NCBI RefSeq assembly: GCF_009939195.1 | Contig: NZ_JAACKC010000011.1 | Coordinates: 1 to 45,671, forward strand | Length of the DNA: 45,671 nucleotides | DNA from: Acinetobacter kanungonis | GTDB taxonomy: Bacteria; Pseudomonadota; Gammaproteobacteria; Pseudomonadales; Moraxellaceae | Direction: 5' to 3' | Part shown: piece after piece, positions 20,356 through 27,876 of the stretch | How the letters are laid out: every line of letters starts with the position of its first letter | Position numbering within the stretch: position 1 is the first letter of the stretch | Position numbers and translations under genes: made by a program | The notes under the pieces: generated by a model | What the model saw: the letters and a program-made list of their open reading frames with translations, nothing else | Told to the model about the DNA's origin: nothing | The model's database searches: none

Positions 20356-21515
20356 TTGCTGTGCCACAAATAAAGCCCGAAACACAGTAGTGCCATGCCA
20401 AGGCCAAAACCGCTAACGGCTAGATTTAAACCCCAAAGATCGGCACTGTAACCGACGGCAATAATCTGCACGATCGTTCCCAAATAACCCATGAACAAAT
20501 AGGTCGAAATGACCGCAGCACGATTGTGTGGATTGGTCATTTGGTGAATCAGACCAAAAGATCCCATGATGCCCAAACCATGCCCTAAACCGACGCCAAT
20601 ATCACTGATAAAGAACAACGGGCTCCAATGGGTTTGCATGCAGATTGCCAAAAGCAGGCAACTCAGAAGCAGTAGAAGCAAACCATAATTTAAGCTACGC
20701 GCTGCAGGGAGAGATTTGGCAAAAAATTGGATTAGTGCAGAAATAAACAGAATGCTGGAAATGGCGAGACCACTGACCAAAGGACCATGCCAAGGGATCA
20801 GGTCTTTGACAAAGGAGGCCGACAGGGATGCAAACAGACTGAATGCACCAAAAGCACAAAATGCAGTTAAACCTGCAATAAAAAAATGAATCCGTGTCGA
20901 GGCGACAGGAAGTTCCAAATGCGGTGCGATTGAAAAGGGTTGTGCTTGAAACGTAGGAGGTTTTAATCGAAAGAGGCCGATCAAACACAGGATTGCCCCT
21001 GCAATAATCGGCAGATAAGGCATGAGTAATGGCAATGCAGAAAATTGCGCGATCACACCGCCGATGAAGGGTCCCAAAGCAAAGCCGATCACGGTAATAA
21101 TTGAACTGAGTTGAGGGGCATGTGCTTTATGATCGTCTGGAATGGTCAGCATTAAACCTAACATCGCGGAAGTGCTGATCAGTCCTGAGGCAATGCCAAT
21201 AATAAAGCGTCCTAAGCCCAACCAAAGCGCATTGCTGGCAAATGCGGACAGCACCAAACCTGTGATGACAAAAAATAAACCCACTTGCAGGGTACGCAAA
21301 AAGCCAAAGCTGTTACTGGCTCGTCCGAAAAACAGCAGTGTGGCTAAACACCCAAACATATAGGCGACAAAGATGTAGGTAATCTGGCTCGGCAGTAAAT
21401 GCCATAACTGCTGATAAATGGGATACAGCGGACTAGCCAATGCTGTACCAATGGTACCCATGCATAAAGCGAGGCTGATCATCAGGAATGATCGCCAAGG
21501 TGGTTGAACCGTCAT
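20331..21515 (-). CDS. MFS family transporter
   Basis: A 394-aa integral inner-membrane protein with about 12 hydrophobic helices. It has the major-facilitator layout, including a short charged loop after helix 2 (FFGRASNSFGF) and GLGRFIIGIASGLISTSAMLGLM, typical of drug/proton antiporters. The substrate is unknown. It lies 87 bp downstream of the RcnR-like regulator on the same strand, so it may be cotranscribed with it. A 9-bp inverted repeat with a long loop (CTGTCGGAA at 21531-21539, TTCCGACAG at 21564-21572) lies between them. No Shine-Dalgarno is obvious before the ATG. Confidence 0.85.
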   Translation of the reverse strand: MTVQPPWRSFLMISLALCMGTIGTALASPLYPIYQQLWHLLPSQITYIFVAYMFGCLATLLFFGRASNSFGFLRTLQVGLFFVITGLVLSAFASNALWLGLGRFIIGIASGLISTSAMLGLMLTIPDDHKAHAPQLSSIITVIGFALGPFIGGVIAQFSALPLLMPYLPIIAGAILCLIGLFRLKPPTFQAQPFSIAPHLELPVASTRIHFFIAGLTAFCAFGAFSLFASLSASFVKDLIPWHGPLVSGLAISSILFISALIQFFAKSLPAARSLNYGLLLLLLSCLLLAICMQTHWSPLFFISDIGVGLGHGLGIMGSFGLIHQMTNPHNRAAVISTYLFMGYLGTIVQIIAVGYSADLWGLNLAVSGFGLGMALLCFGLYLWHSKQKALRPV

Positions 21516-21602
21516 AAAGCATCACAAAAACTGTCGGAAAAAGCACAGTAAAAAAGAGAAGAGTTCCGACAGCTTAAGCTGAAACTGCTGCTTTAACAAT
21601 CA

Positions 21603-21869
21603 TTAACCATAGCGTTTTAATAACTTTAGGAACTCTGCCAGTTCAGCCTCATCCAGCTCTGTATCTGGTTTGATCACGTGATGACGCAGATGCGCTTCAA
21701 TCAATTCGTTCATTAGACCATTCACCGCGCCTTTGACAGCCGCAACTTGTTGCAGAACATCAATACAGGAGCAATCAGGCTGCATCAAGGCTTGATCAAC
21801 CGCTTGAATTTGCCCTTGTAAACGCTTCACGCGATTTTGAATTTTCTTATCTTCAGATAAATGACCCAC
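21603..21869 (-). CDS. dmeR: RcnR/DmeR-type Ni/Co-sensing repressor
   Basis: An all-helical metal-sensing repressor of the CsoR/RcnR family (88 aa). I start it at the GTG at 21869, because GGAGG sits five bases upstream; the in-frame TTG further upstream (21881) overlaps that Shine-Dalgarno. This start gives MGHLSEDKK and places the RcnR metal ligands His3, Cys35, His60 and His64 in register. FrmR-type formaldehyde sensors lack His3 and His64, so nickel/cobalt sensing is favoured. The gene is divergent from a His-rich CDF exporter and shares a palindromic operator with it. The name dmeR is by analogy with the dmeR-dmeF systems of rhizobia. Confidence 0.8.
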   Translation of the reverse strand: MGHLSEDKKIQNRVKRLQGQIQAVDQALMQPDCSCIDVLQQVAAVKGAVNGLMNELIEAHLRHHVIKPDTELDEAELAEFLKLLKRYG

Positions 21870-21888
21870 ACTTTCCTCCAAAAAATAA

Positions 21889-21909
21889 ATATACTACTAG
21901 GGAGTATAT
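21889..21909. promoter_or_regulatory. Divergent dmeR/dmeF operator overlapping both -10 elements
   Basis: ATATACT-ACTAGGG-AGTATAT has perfect 7-bp arms and a G-tract in the spacer, matching the TACT-(G-rich)-AGTA form of RcnR-family operators. Each arm reads TATACT as a -10 on its strand: 21890-21895 rightward and 21903-21908 leftward. Leaders would then be 20-30 nt. Apo-repressor binding would close both promoters. Confidence 0.75.
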
Positions 21910-21922
21910 TGGTGAGAACATC

Positions 21923-22906
21923 ATGCAACATTCAGCACAGCCCAGAACCCATAGCCATCAATTTGATCAAGGGAATCCTTTGGCACAAAAACGAATCTTA
22001 ATTGCCACTATTTTAACGGCAGTCATGATGCTATTAGAAGTGATTGGTGGCTGGATTTTTAATTCGATGGCATTACTGGCCGACGGCTGGCACATGAGTT
22101 CACATATGATGGCGCTCGGATTGGCTTATTTTGCCTATCATGCTGCACGACACTATGCGCAAGACCAGCGTTTTAGTTTTGGAACATGGAAAATTGAGAT
22201 TCTGGCGGGTTATAGCAGTGCGATTTTGCTGTTGGTCGTGGCCATTTTTATGGCGTTTCAATCGGTTGAGCGACTGCTTCATCCTGTTGATATTCAATAC
22301 AATGAAGCCATCCCGATAGCGATTCTGGGCTTGGTGATTAACTTGATTTGCGCATGGCTTTTGCATGATGGTCACCATCACCATCACCATCACCATCACC
22401 ATCATGAGGAATCTCATCATTCGCATGATCATGACCATACTCATGAACATGATTTAAATCAAAAAGCGGCATTTTTGCATGTCGTTGCCGATGCAGTGAC
22501 ATCGGTGTTTGCGATTATGGCCTTGTTTGCAGGAAAATATATGGGCTGGTCATTTCTGGATGCGTTGTTAGGGATTCTCGGGGCGATTTTGGTGGCACGA
22601 TGGGCCTATGGTTTGATGCAGGAAACCGCAAAAACTCTGTTGGATGCCGAAATGAATCACCCTGTGGTGGCTGAAATTCGTGAAGTGATACAAGATTTAC
22701 CCGTCAGGGTTGATGTGACGGATTTACATGTCTGGAAGGTTGCCAAAGGCAAATTCGCCTGTATTTTGGCGCTCAGCAGCCATGCCTCAATTAGTGCAGA
22801 TGAGGTGCGAGAAGCCTTATCGATTCATGAGGAAATTGTGCATGTTTCCGTTGAGATTAATGCTTTAATGCCAAGCTCGACCGTTGATTGGGCGAACAAC
22901 AGTTAA
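21923..22906 (+). CDS. dmeF: DmeF-type CDF cobalt/nickel exporter with poly-His loop
   Basis: A cation diffusion facilitator (327 aa) with six transmembrane helices. It exports divalent metal from cytoplasm to periplasm in exchange for protons. The helix-2 site reads LLADGWHMSSH (Asp54, His57, His61), with His where zinc CDFs have Asp. Helix 5 has HVVADAVTS (His186, Asp190). This pattern is typical of the DmeF subgroup for Co/Ni. The loop between helices 4 and 5 holds 11 consecutive histidines (151-161) and further His-Asp pairs. The C-terminal cytoplasmic domain (about 225-320) follows. Divergence from dmeR and the shared operator support metal induction. Confidence 0.88.
   Translation: MQHSAQPRTHSHQFDQGNPLAQKRILIATILTAVMMLLEVIGGWIFNSMALLADGWHMSSHMMALGLAYFAYHAARHYAQDQRFSFGTWKIEILAGYSSAILLLVVAIFMAFQSVERLLHPVDIQYNEAIPIAILGLVINLICAWLLHDGHHHHHHHHHHHEESHHSHDHDHTHEHDLNQKAAFLHVVADAVTSVFAIMALFAGKYMGWSFLDALLGILGAILVARWAYGLMQETAKTLLDAEMNHPVVAEIREVIQDLPVRVDVTDLHVWKVAKGKFACILALSSHASISADEVREALSIHEEIVHVSVEINALMPSSTVDWANNS
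22373..22405 (+). repeat. In-frame CACCAT tandem repeat encoding poly-His
   Basis: Five CACCAT hexamers plus one CAT encode the 11-histidine run of the DmeF-like protein. Hexanucleotide repeats expand or contract without frameshift, so the His number probably varies between strains. Confidence 0.85.
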
Positions 22907-22992
22907 ACAAATAACACGATGATCATTATTGTATGGGTTTTCAGACCATTACGAATACTCGATCTCCCCCTTGCGAAAATGGGGAGTAGAAC

Positions 22993-23067
22993 ATGTTTAA
23001 ATTAGCCTTATTGATGATCCTTCTAAGCGGTTGAATGACCGCTTATATGCCAAATGGCTATGAATAA
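22993..23067 (+). pseudogene. Possible remnant mini-lipoprotein, stop at the lipobox Cys
   Basis: An ATG with GGGGAG at ideal distance (22981-22986) opens a frame encoding a lysine plus a hydrophobic stretch MFKLALLMILLSG. It then meets TGA at 23032, exactly where a lipobox would place cysteine. The frame continues open for ten more codons (MTAYMPNGYE) to TAA at 23065. One base change (TGA to TGC or TGT) would restore a 24-residue entericidin-size lipoprotein. Alternatives are a leader peptide or chance. Confidence 0.35.
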
Positions 23068-23191
23068 AGTGACTCAAATTCGAGTGAAATGATTGCAAAT
23101 TCAGAGTTTACACATTCTGCTGGATTGACATGATTCACATCCATCTTCCAATTTGAAGAATATCCAAGCTTGGGTATGTTTATCTATATAA

Positions 23192-23220
23192 AAATCTCCT
23201 CACCAAGAGGAGATTTTTTT
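23192..23220 (+). terminator. Terminator upstream of dsbC
   Basis: AAATCTCCTC-ACCAA-GAGGAGATTT is followed by Ts. No intact gene ends nearby. It most likely terminates transcripts from dmeF or from the mini-lipoprotein remnant, which would mean that stretch is or was transcribed. Confidence 0.85.
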
Positions 23221-23248
23221 AAGATCATTGAATAGTCATACCTGTCTA

Positions 23249-23264
23249 GGTTCCACGTGAAACA
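23249..23264. other. parS-like site 3
   Basis: GGTTCCACGTGAAACA matches TGTTNCACGTGNAACA except at the first base. It is intergenic and about 7 kb right of oriC. Confidence 0.7.
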
Positions 23265-23369
23265 CACTGGTATTTGCTTTACCAAATACCTGATAAAAAT
23301 CATCAATCATCACCACAATTCAGATTAAACTGATTCCCTTTTTATCTCTTAAGTGAACGAGCAGAATTC

Positions 23370-24071
23370 ATGTTGAAAAAAACAATGGTCGCTGTACTGG
23401 CAGGTTTGGTGTCTTTGTCTAGTTTTGCGGGGGTGGACAATGTAAAAACCAATCTTGCAAAACAACATCCAGAGTTGAAAGTTGAGAATATTCAAAGCAC
23501 AGAAATGTCTGGCATTTACAGTGGCTCTATGGATGGCCAGGTGGTTTATCTGGGGGAAAATGCTCAACATATTTTAGTAGGTTCGATGATCCGCCTTAAG
23601 GATCAGCATAACCTGACCAAAGATTTGATTTTAAAACAAAACTCGATTGACTGGAAAAAATTACCGCTACAAGACGCAGTAAAAACCGTGCGCGGTAATG
23701 GCAAACGCCAACTGGCGATCTTTTCTGACCCAAATTGCCCGTATTGCAAGCAACTTGAGGCTGAATTGAAAAAGCTAGATAACGTGACCATTTATACCTT
23801 CATTTATCCAATTAAGCCGCAATCGGTAGCGCCGTCGAAAGCGGTGTATTGTGAAAAAGATCAGAGCTATGCGTGGGAAAATCTGATTGCCAAAGGGGTT
23901 GCGCCTGCGGGGAACAAGAGTTGTGCCAACCCGATCGAACGTAATTTAGCTTTGGGTAAATCCCTAGGGGTTAATGGAACCCCGACCCTGATTTTCTCCA
24001 ATGGATTTAAGGCCGCAGGCAGTTACCCTGCGGAACAAATTGAACTGATCTGGAAAGAGTTTGGTTTATAA
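23370..24071 (+). CDS. dsbC: Thiol:disulfide interchange protein DsbC family
   Basis: A periplasmic disulfide isomerase/reductase. The 233-aa protein has a signal peptide (about residues 1-20, SSFA|GV) and an N-terminal dimerisation domain. A linker leads to a thioredoxin fold with active site CPYC (Cys123, Cys126). The cis-proline loop is GTPT (Pro205), and a second cysteine pair Cys161/Cys185 corresponds to the structural disulfide of DsbC. It stands alone with its own terminator. DsbD, which keeps DsbC reduced, is not in the window. Confidence 0.92.
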   Translation: MLKKTMVAVLAGLVSLSSFAGVDNVKTNLAKQHPELKVENIQSTEMSGIYSGSMDGQVVYLGENAQHILVGSMIRLKDQHNLTKDLILKQNSIDWKKLPLQDAVKTVRGNGKRQLAIFSDPNCPYCKQLEAELKKLDNVTIYTFIYPIKPQSVAPSKAVYCEKDQSYAWENLIAKGVAPAGNKSCANPIERNLALGKSLGVNGTPTLIFSNGFKAAGSYPAEQIELIWKEFGL

Positions 24072-24089
24072 TTTCAAATCAATCGCTGT

Positions 24090-24127
24090 TAAAAAGCCTT
24101 TGCATGTTTCACGTGAAAAGGCTTTTT
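24090..24127. terminator. Terminator of dsbC with parS-like sequence in its loop
   Basis: AAAAGCCTTT (left) and AAAGGCTTTT (right) form a stem with T runs on both strands, between convergent dsbC and the GlsB-type gene. The loop and right arm contain TGTTTCACGTGAAAAG. Confidence 0.75.
24105..24120. other. parS-like site 4, inside the dsbC terminator
   Basis: TGTTTCACGTGAAAAG matches the first 14 positions of TGTTTCACGTGAAACA and differs at the last two. It is weaker than the other three, and the mismatches are those needed for the terminator stem. Confidence 0.45.
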
Positions 24128-24138
24128 TTATGGCAGCT

Positions 24139-24396
24139 TTAAGCGTGAGATTTCTTATTGAACAGGTTGTAGATAAATAAAATAATAATTGCACCAATGA
24201 CGGAGGCGAAGAATCCCGCTGCGACATTGTCGGCATAGAGTCCGATCATACGTCCACCATAAGTGGCAAGCAAGGAACCTGCAATCCCTAACAAGGTAGT
24301 AACCAAAAAGCCTGCCTTGTCATCCCCTGGATGAATGGCACGTGCAATTAGACCTGCAACAAAACCAACGAAAATCGCAACAATCAGTGACCACAT
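24139..24396 (-). CDS. GlsB/YeaQ/YmgE family stress membrane protein
   Basis: An 85-aa protein of three hydrophobic helices with the family glycine pattern (FVGFVAGLIARAIHPGDDKAGFLVTTLLGIAGS, then GFFASVIGAIIILFIYNLF). Members are small inner-membrane proteins of the 'transglycosylase-associated' group linked to general stress responses; their molecular role is not established. GGAGAA upstream of the ATG supports the start. Confidence 0.88.
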   Translation of the reverse strand: MWSLIVAIFVGFVAGLIARAIHPGDDKAGFLVTTLLGIAGSLLATYGGRMIGLYADNVAAGFFASVIGAIIILFIYNLFNKKSHA

Positions 24397-24536
24397 AGTG
24401 TTCTCCTTATTGTTCTGTTTGAATGAATGATTAAGTGAACAGGAATAGTTTGGCGGCTAAGCTGGTTTGATTAAAGCCTCATCCTGCAAGCGAATGTGGT
24501 GTTTTTGTGTGAGTATGTTGCACAGTCGGTATAAAA

Positions 24537-24583
24537 AAAACCTTTTAAATACAGTTGATTTACCGTTTTAAAAGGCTTTTTCA
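24537..24583 (-). terminator. Terminator of hpt
   Basis: CCTTTTAAA (24541-24549) and TTTAAAAGG (24567-24575) with flanking A and T runs. On the minus strand the stem is followed by a T tract. It lies downstream of hpt. Confidence 0.65.
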
Positions 24584-24602
24584 GAAGTGCTTGGTCTAGG
24601 AC

Positions 24603-25130
24603 TTAGAGACCAATTTCACCAATAAATGGAATGTGGCGATACTTTTGATCGTAATCGAGACCATAACCCACAATAAACTTGTCTTCGACTTCAAAGCCTA
24701 AGAATTTAACGTCTAAATCAATTTCACGGCGTGAAGGCTTGCTGACCAACGTACAAAGTTCAATCGAGTTGGGTTCACGTGTTTGCAAGATTTCAAGCAC
24801 TTTGCTGAGGGTATGTCCAGAGTCGATAATGTCTTCGACAACCAGCACATCTTTACCACGAATTTCGCCATCGAGATCTTTCAAAATTTTCACGTCACGG
24901 CTAGACACTGTAGATTTGCCATAGCTTGAAACGGTCATAAAATCGAGTTCATGCGGTTTTTCAATTGTTCGGCATAAATCAGCCATAAAAATAACGGAAC
25001 CACGTAATAAGCCAATTAAAACAAGTTCTTTGTCGCTTTCGGCATAGTGGGCATTAATTTTAGCACCAAGCGCTTGAACTTTTGCTTGGATCTCTTCAGC
25101 TGAAATCATTACGCTCATTTGAACGGTCAT
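24603..25130 (-). CDS. hpt: Hypoxanthine phosphoribosyltransferase
   Basis: Converts hypoxanthine (and usually guanine) plus PRPP to the nucleotide in purine salvage. The PRPP loop VLVVEDIIDSGHTLSK is intact, as are LIGLLRGSVIFMADL and the C-terminal FIVGYGLDYDQKYRHIPFIGEI. I start at the ATG at 25130 (175 aa), which gives the family length; an ATG at 25118 is also in frame. Upstream lies guaD on the same strand, another purine-base gene, but the 200-bp gap makes cotranscription uncertain. Confidence 0.93.
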   Translation of the reverse strand: MTVQMSVMISAEEIQAKVQALGAKINAHYAESDKELVLIGLLRGSVIFMADLCRTIEKPHELDFMTVSSYGKSTVSSRDVKILKDLDGEIRGKDVLVVEDIIDSGHTLSKVLEILQTREPNSIELCTLVSKPSRREIDLDVKFLGFEVEDKFIVGYGLDYDQKYRHIPFIGEIGL

Positions 25131-25334
25131 GGGCAGATACCTAAAAATCAAAAATAAAAAAGGCGTTGACCTGCAACACCTCAAAATATGCATTTATTTT
25201 AATACATCTTCTAAGCAGATGCACCCTTTGTTGTTTGTTTTTTGCTCGCACCATGATGATCGTGTCGAAGGATGAGCGTGCCTGCAAGCAAGAACAGGCA
25301 CAGTTTTGACTTGGGCATTGCGGGTGCAATCGGC

Positions 25335-26654
25335 TTATTCAGGCTGGACATAGGCCGCTTGACCGTAGACATAGGTCGCGTGAATATTGCGGTCATCACC
25401 CATGGTCATCAACGCAAATAAAGCGTCTTCAATGCCTTTGGCACGTTGTTGACGGAGGGACTGTAAGGCTGTGGCGTGCAGATCCAGTACAATAAAATCG
25501 GCTTCTTTCCCAACATTAAAGTTACCAAGTTGATGATCTAGACTCAGTGACTTAGCACCGCCCAAAGTCGCGTGATAAAGGGATTCAAAGGCAGACAACT
25601 TGTCGCCTTGCAGTTGTTGCACCTTATAGGCTTCATTTAGGGTTTGTAGTTGATTGAACGACGTCCCTGCGCCAATGTCGGTGCCTAAACCGACTTTCAC
25701 TTGTTTTTCCCACGTCTTCTTCAATGGAAATAAACCACTGCCGAGGAACAGGTTCGAGGTTGGACAGAAGGCAATGGCTGAATCCGTGGCATGCATGCAA
25801 TCCCATTCGTGCTCTTCCAAATGCACGCAGTGCGCAAACACTGAACGCGAACCTGTGAGACCATAGTGATGGTAAACATCTAAATAGCCTTGCTGTGCAG
25901 GGAACAATTCTTTGACCCATGCAATTTCATTTTTATTTTCACTTAAATGGGTGTGCACATAGACATCTGGATATTCGGCTTTGAGTTGCCCCGCCAGTTG
26001 TAATTGCTCAGGTGTGGACGTCGGTGCGAAACGTGGGGTAATCGCATACAGCGCACGCCCCTGCCCGTGCCATTTTTCAATCAGTGTCTTAGAGTCTGTA
26101 TACGCACGTTGTGGTGTGTCACATAAGGCATCAGGTGCATGACGATCCATCATGACTTTGCCCGCAATCAGGCGCATGTGGTGACGTTGTGCCGCTTCAA
26201 ATAAGGCATCGACTGATTCAGGATGCACGGTACAGAACACCAGTGCAGTGGTGGTGCCATTCTTCAGCAGTTCTTGCACAAAGAACTCAGCAATTTGAGC
26301 CGCATAAGCCGCATCGGCAAACTGCATTTCGGTGGGGAAAGTATATGTATTGAGCCATTCCAACAGTTGTTCGCCGTAGGCACCGACCATTTCCGTTTGT
26401 GGAAAATGAATGTGGGTATCGATAAAGCCAGGCACAATCAATTTTTCAGGATAATGCTGGATGGCAACGCCTTCTGGCAGATGTGCAGCAGCATCCTGCC
26501 AAGCGCCAAACCATTTGATTTTTCCAGCTTCACTGATGAGTACGCCATCTTCTATATAACGTACCTGCTCGGCAATATCCGCAGCTTGCGCAACTAAATT
26601 TTGAATATCTAAAAAACGACCGCGAACGACAGTGGTCTGCAACAATGAAGACAT
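25335..26654 (-). CDS. guaD: Guanine deaminase
   Basis: A zinc amidohydrolase that deaminates guanine to xanthine. The 439-aa protein shows the metal-binding PGFIDTHIHFPQ (His81, His83). HTHLSENKNE, VFAHCVHLEEHE, CPTSNLFLGSG and GLGTDIGAGTS carry the remaining ligands and active-site residues. The ATG at 26654 starts the homologous sequence MSSLLQTTVVRG; upstream in-frame codons look non-coding. It lies 53 bp downstream of a Rieske oxygenase gene on the same strand, which may act on the product. Confidence 0.93.
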   Translation of the reverse strand: MSSLLQTTVVRGRFLDIQNLVAQAADIAEQVRYIEDGVLISEAGKIKWFGAWQDAAAHLPEGVAIQHYPEKLIVPGFIDTHIHFPQTEMVGAYGEQLLEWLNTYTFPTEMQFADAAYAAQIAEFFVQELLKNGTTTALVFCTVHPESVDALFEAAQRHHMRLIAGKVMMDRHAPDALCDTPQRAYTDSKTLIEKWHGQGRALYAITPRFAPTSTPEQLQLAGQLKAEYPDVYVHTHLSENKNEIAWVKELFPAQQGYLDVYHHYGLTGSRSVFAHCVHLEEHEWDCMHATDSAIAFCPTSNLFLGSGLFPLKKTWEKQVKVGLGTDIGAGTSFNQLQTLNEAYKVQQLQGDKLSAFESLYHATLGGAKSLSLDHQLGNFNVGKEADFIVLDLHATALQSLRQQRAKGIEDALFALMTMGDDRNIHATYVYGQAAYVQPE

Positions 26655-26707
26655 GGAAAACCTACAACTTTTACTTTTTTCGATTGATTGTACCTGAAAA
26701 TGCCCAA

Positions 26708-27763
26708 CTAAACTGTATAACGTTGACTGAGTCCCCACTCGGCTAAAATACGGCGATACATGGTGGATGAACGATCGGCTTCAAAATGGGCCTCCATCAT
26801 TAAATCCAGTGGCAGTTCTTCAGGTTTTTGTGATTCCACCATGTCTTGGTCTTCGGCAAAGATTTGCGCATTAAAGGCATAGACCGACGCCAAATCCCCA
26901 GTTTGGTCAAAATTACGGGTAATCGGGACAAATAAACGGGTTTGCTTGTGGGACACAGGACAGCAGGCATTCAGAATTTTCAGCACGCCATCATTCGGAA
27001 AATCAATACTCAGAATGGCAGAAAATGGTGGATAGACCTCAAAGGTCCGCACCCATAAAAAATCTGCAGGCGCCAAGTGCTGCAAGCCATGTGGATAATT
27101 ACTGACATTGCTGATATACACGGTTTTGAGACCATACTCGGTACGTTCAGTCTGGTATTTGGGAACTACAGGGTTTTCACGATCGGCAAAGGCTTGATGA
27201 TGCACCCAAGCAAAATGCGCCACATCAATAAAGCCTTCCAGTTGCCGACCACTGGAACCTGCAATATCCACAGAGGGCGGTAAAATCGCTTGATGCTCTG
27301 CATGATCCCATGTATCTAGCACGGGGATATTGGTTTGCGTGAGATCACGTGCATGTAGACTGGTCCAGACCAAACCATAACGTAAAATCACGGGAAACTG
27401 AGTCAAACTGAAACGTTCTGAAATGGTCTTTAAATCTGGCTGTGCGGGAATTTTGGTACATTTTCCTGCACTGTTATAGCGTAAACCGTGATAGGGACAA
27501 ATAATCTCCTCCCCTTCAACCCAGCCTTTGGACAAAGGCACGCCACGATGCGGGCATACATCACGAACCAGATGAATATGACCCGCTTCCGTTTGATAGA
27601 GTGTCATATTCACATCCAATAAAGTCACGCGCTGCGGTTGTGTGCTGACATCTTGAATACGGGCAACGGGATACCAGTACTGCGCCAGAATGTCCCAGTC
27701 TTGTGCGATAAATTGGCTATGACAAGGTATGGCAATCGGGTTCAAGGTTGGAATAGTATTCAT
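26708..27763 (-). CDS. Rieske [2Fe-2S] aromatic-ring-type oxygenase subunit
   Basis: A 351-aa terminal oxygenase of the Rieske non-heme iron family. The Rieske motif is CPHRG...CPYHG with Cys70, His72, Cys89, His92 and the standard 16-residue gap. The mononuclear iron site is Asp180-x2-His183-x4-His188. No reductase or ferredoxin partner is encoded nearby. It precedes guaD on the same strand. HpxD-type Rieske enzymes are linked to oxidation of purine bases in Klebsiella, so oxidation of xanthine after guanine deamination is a reasonable hypothesis. A role on an unrelated aromatic acid (VanA-like) is the alternative. Confidence 0.85.
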   Translation of the reverse strand: MNTIPTLNPIAIPCHSQFIAQDWDILAQYWYPVARIQDVSTQPQRVTLLDVNMTLYQTEAGHIHLVRDVCPHRGVPLSKGWVEGEEIICPYHGLRYNSAGKCTKIPAQPDLKTISERFSLTQFPVILRYGLVWTSLHARDLTQTNIPVLDTWDHAEHQAILPPSVDIAGSSGRQLEGFIDVAHFAWVHHQAFADRENPVVPKYQTERTEYGLKTVYISNVSNYPHGLQHLAPADFLWVRTFEVYPPFSAILSIDFPNDGVLKILNACCPVSHKQTRLFVPITRNFDQTGDLASVYAFNAQIFAEDQDMVESQKPEELPLDLMMEAHFEADRSSTMYRRILAEWGLSQRYTV

Positions 27764-27876
27764 GCTGTGCGCTCATCATCCAGTTTGATTTGAATGAAGC
27801 AAATTCTTTGCCAAGCCATTCTGATCCAGTCAAGAGATGCGGTGTCAGCGGTATGTTTGAGCGCAAACAGGACAAC

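Larger units (their letters stand above)
22907..23369. other. Intergenic region dmeF-dsbC
   Basis: A 463-bp stretch that holds a remnant mini-lipoprotein frame (22993-23067), a clear terminator (23192-23220) and a parS-like site (23249-23264). The rest shows no structure I can name. Confidence 0.6.

Noticed and set aside
22371..22450. CRISPR or minisatellite suggested by the CACCAT repeats
   Set aside because: The repeat is short, purely in frame and encodes the known His-rich loop of CDF transporters. There are no spacers.
27090..27098. A perfect DnaA box TGTGGATAA in the Rieske oxygenase gene
   Set aside because: It is isolated, in coding sequence and without neighbouring boxes or AT repeats, so probably chance.
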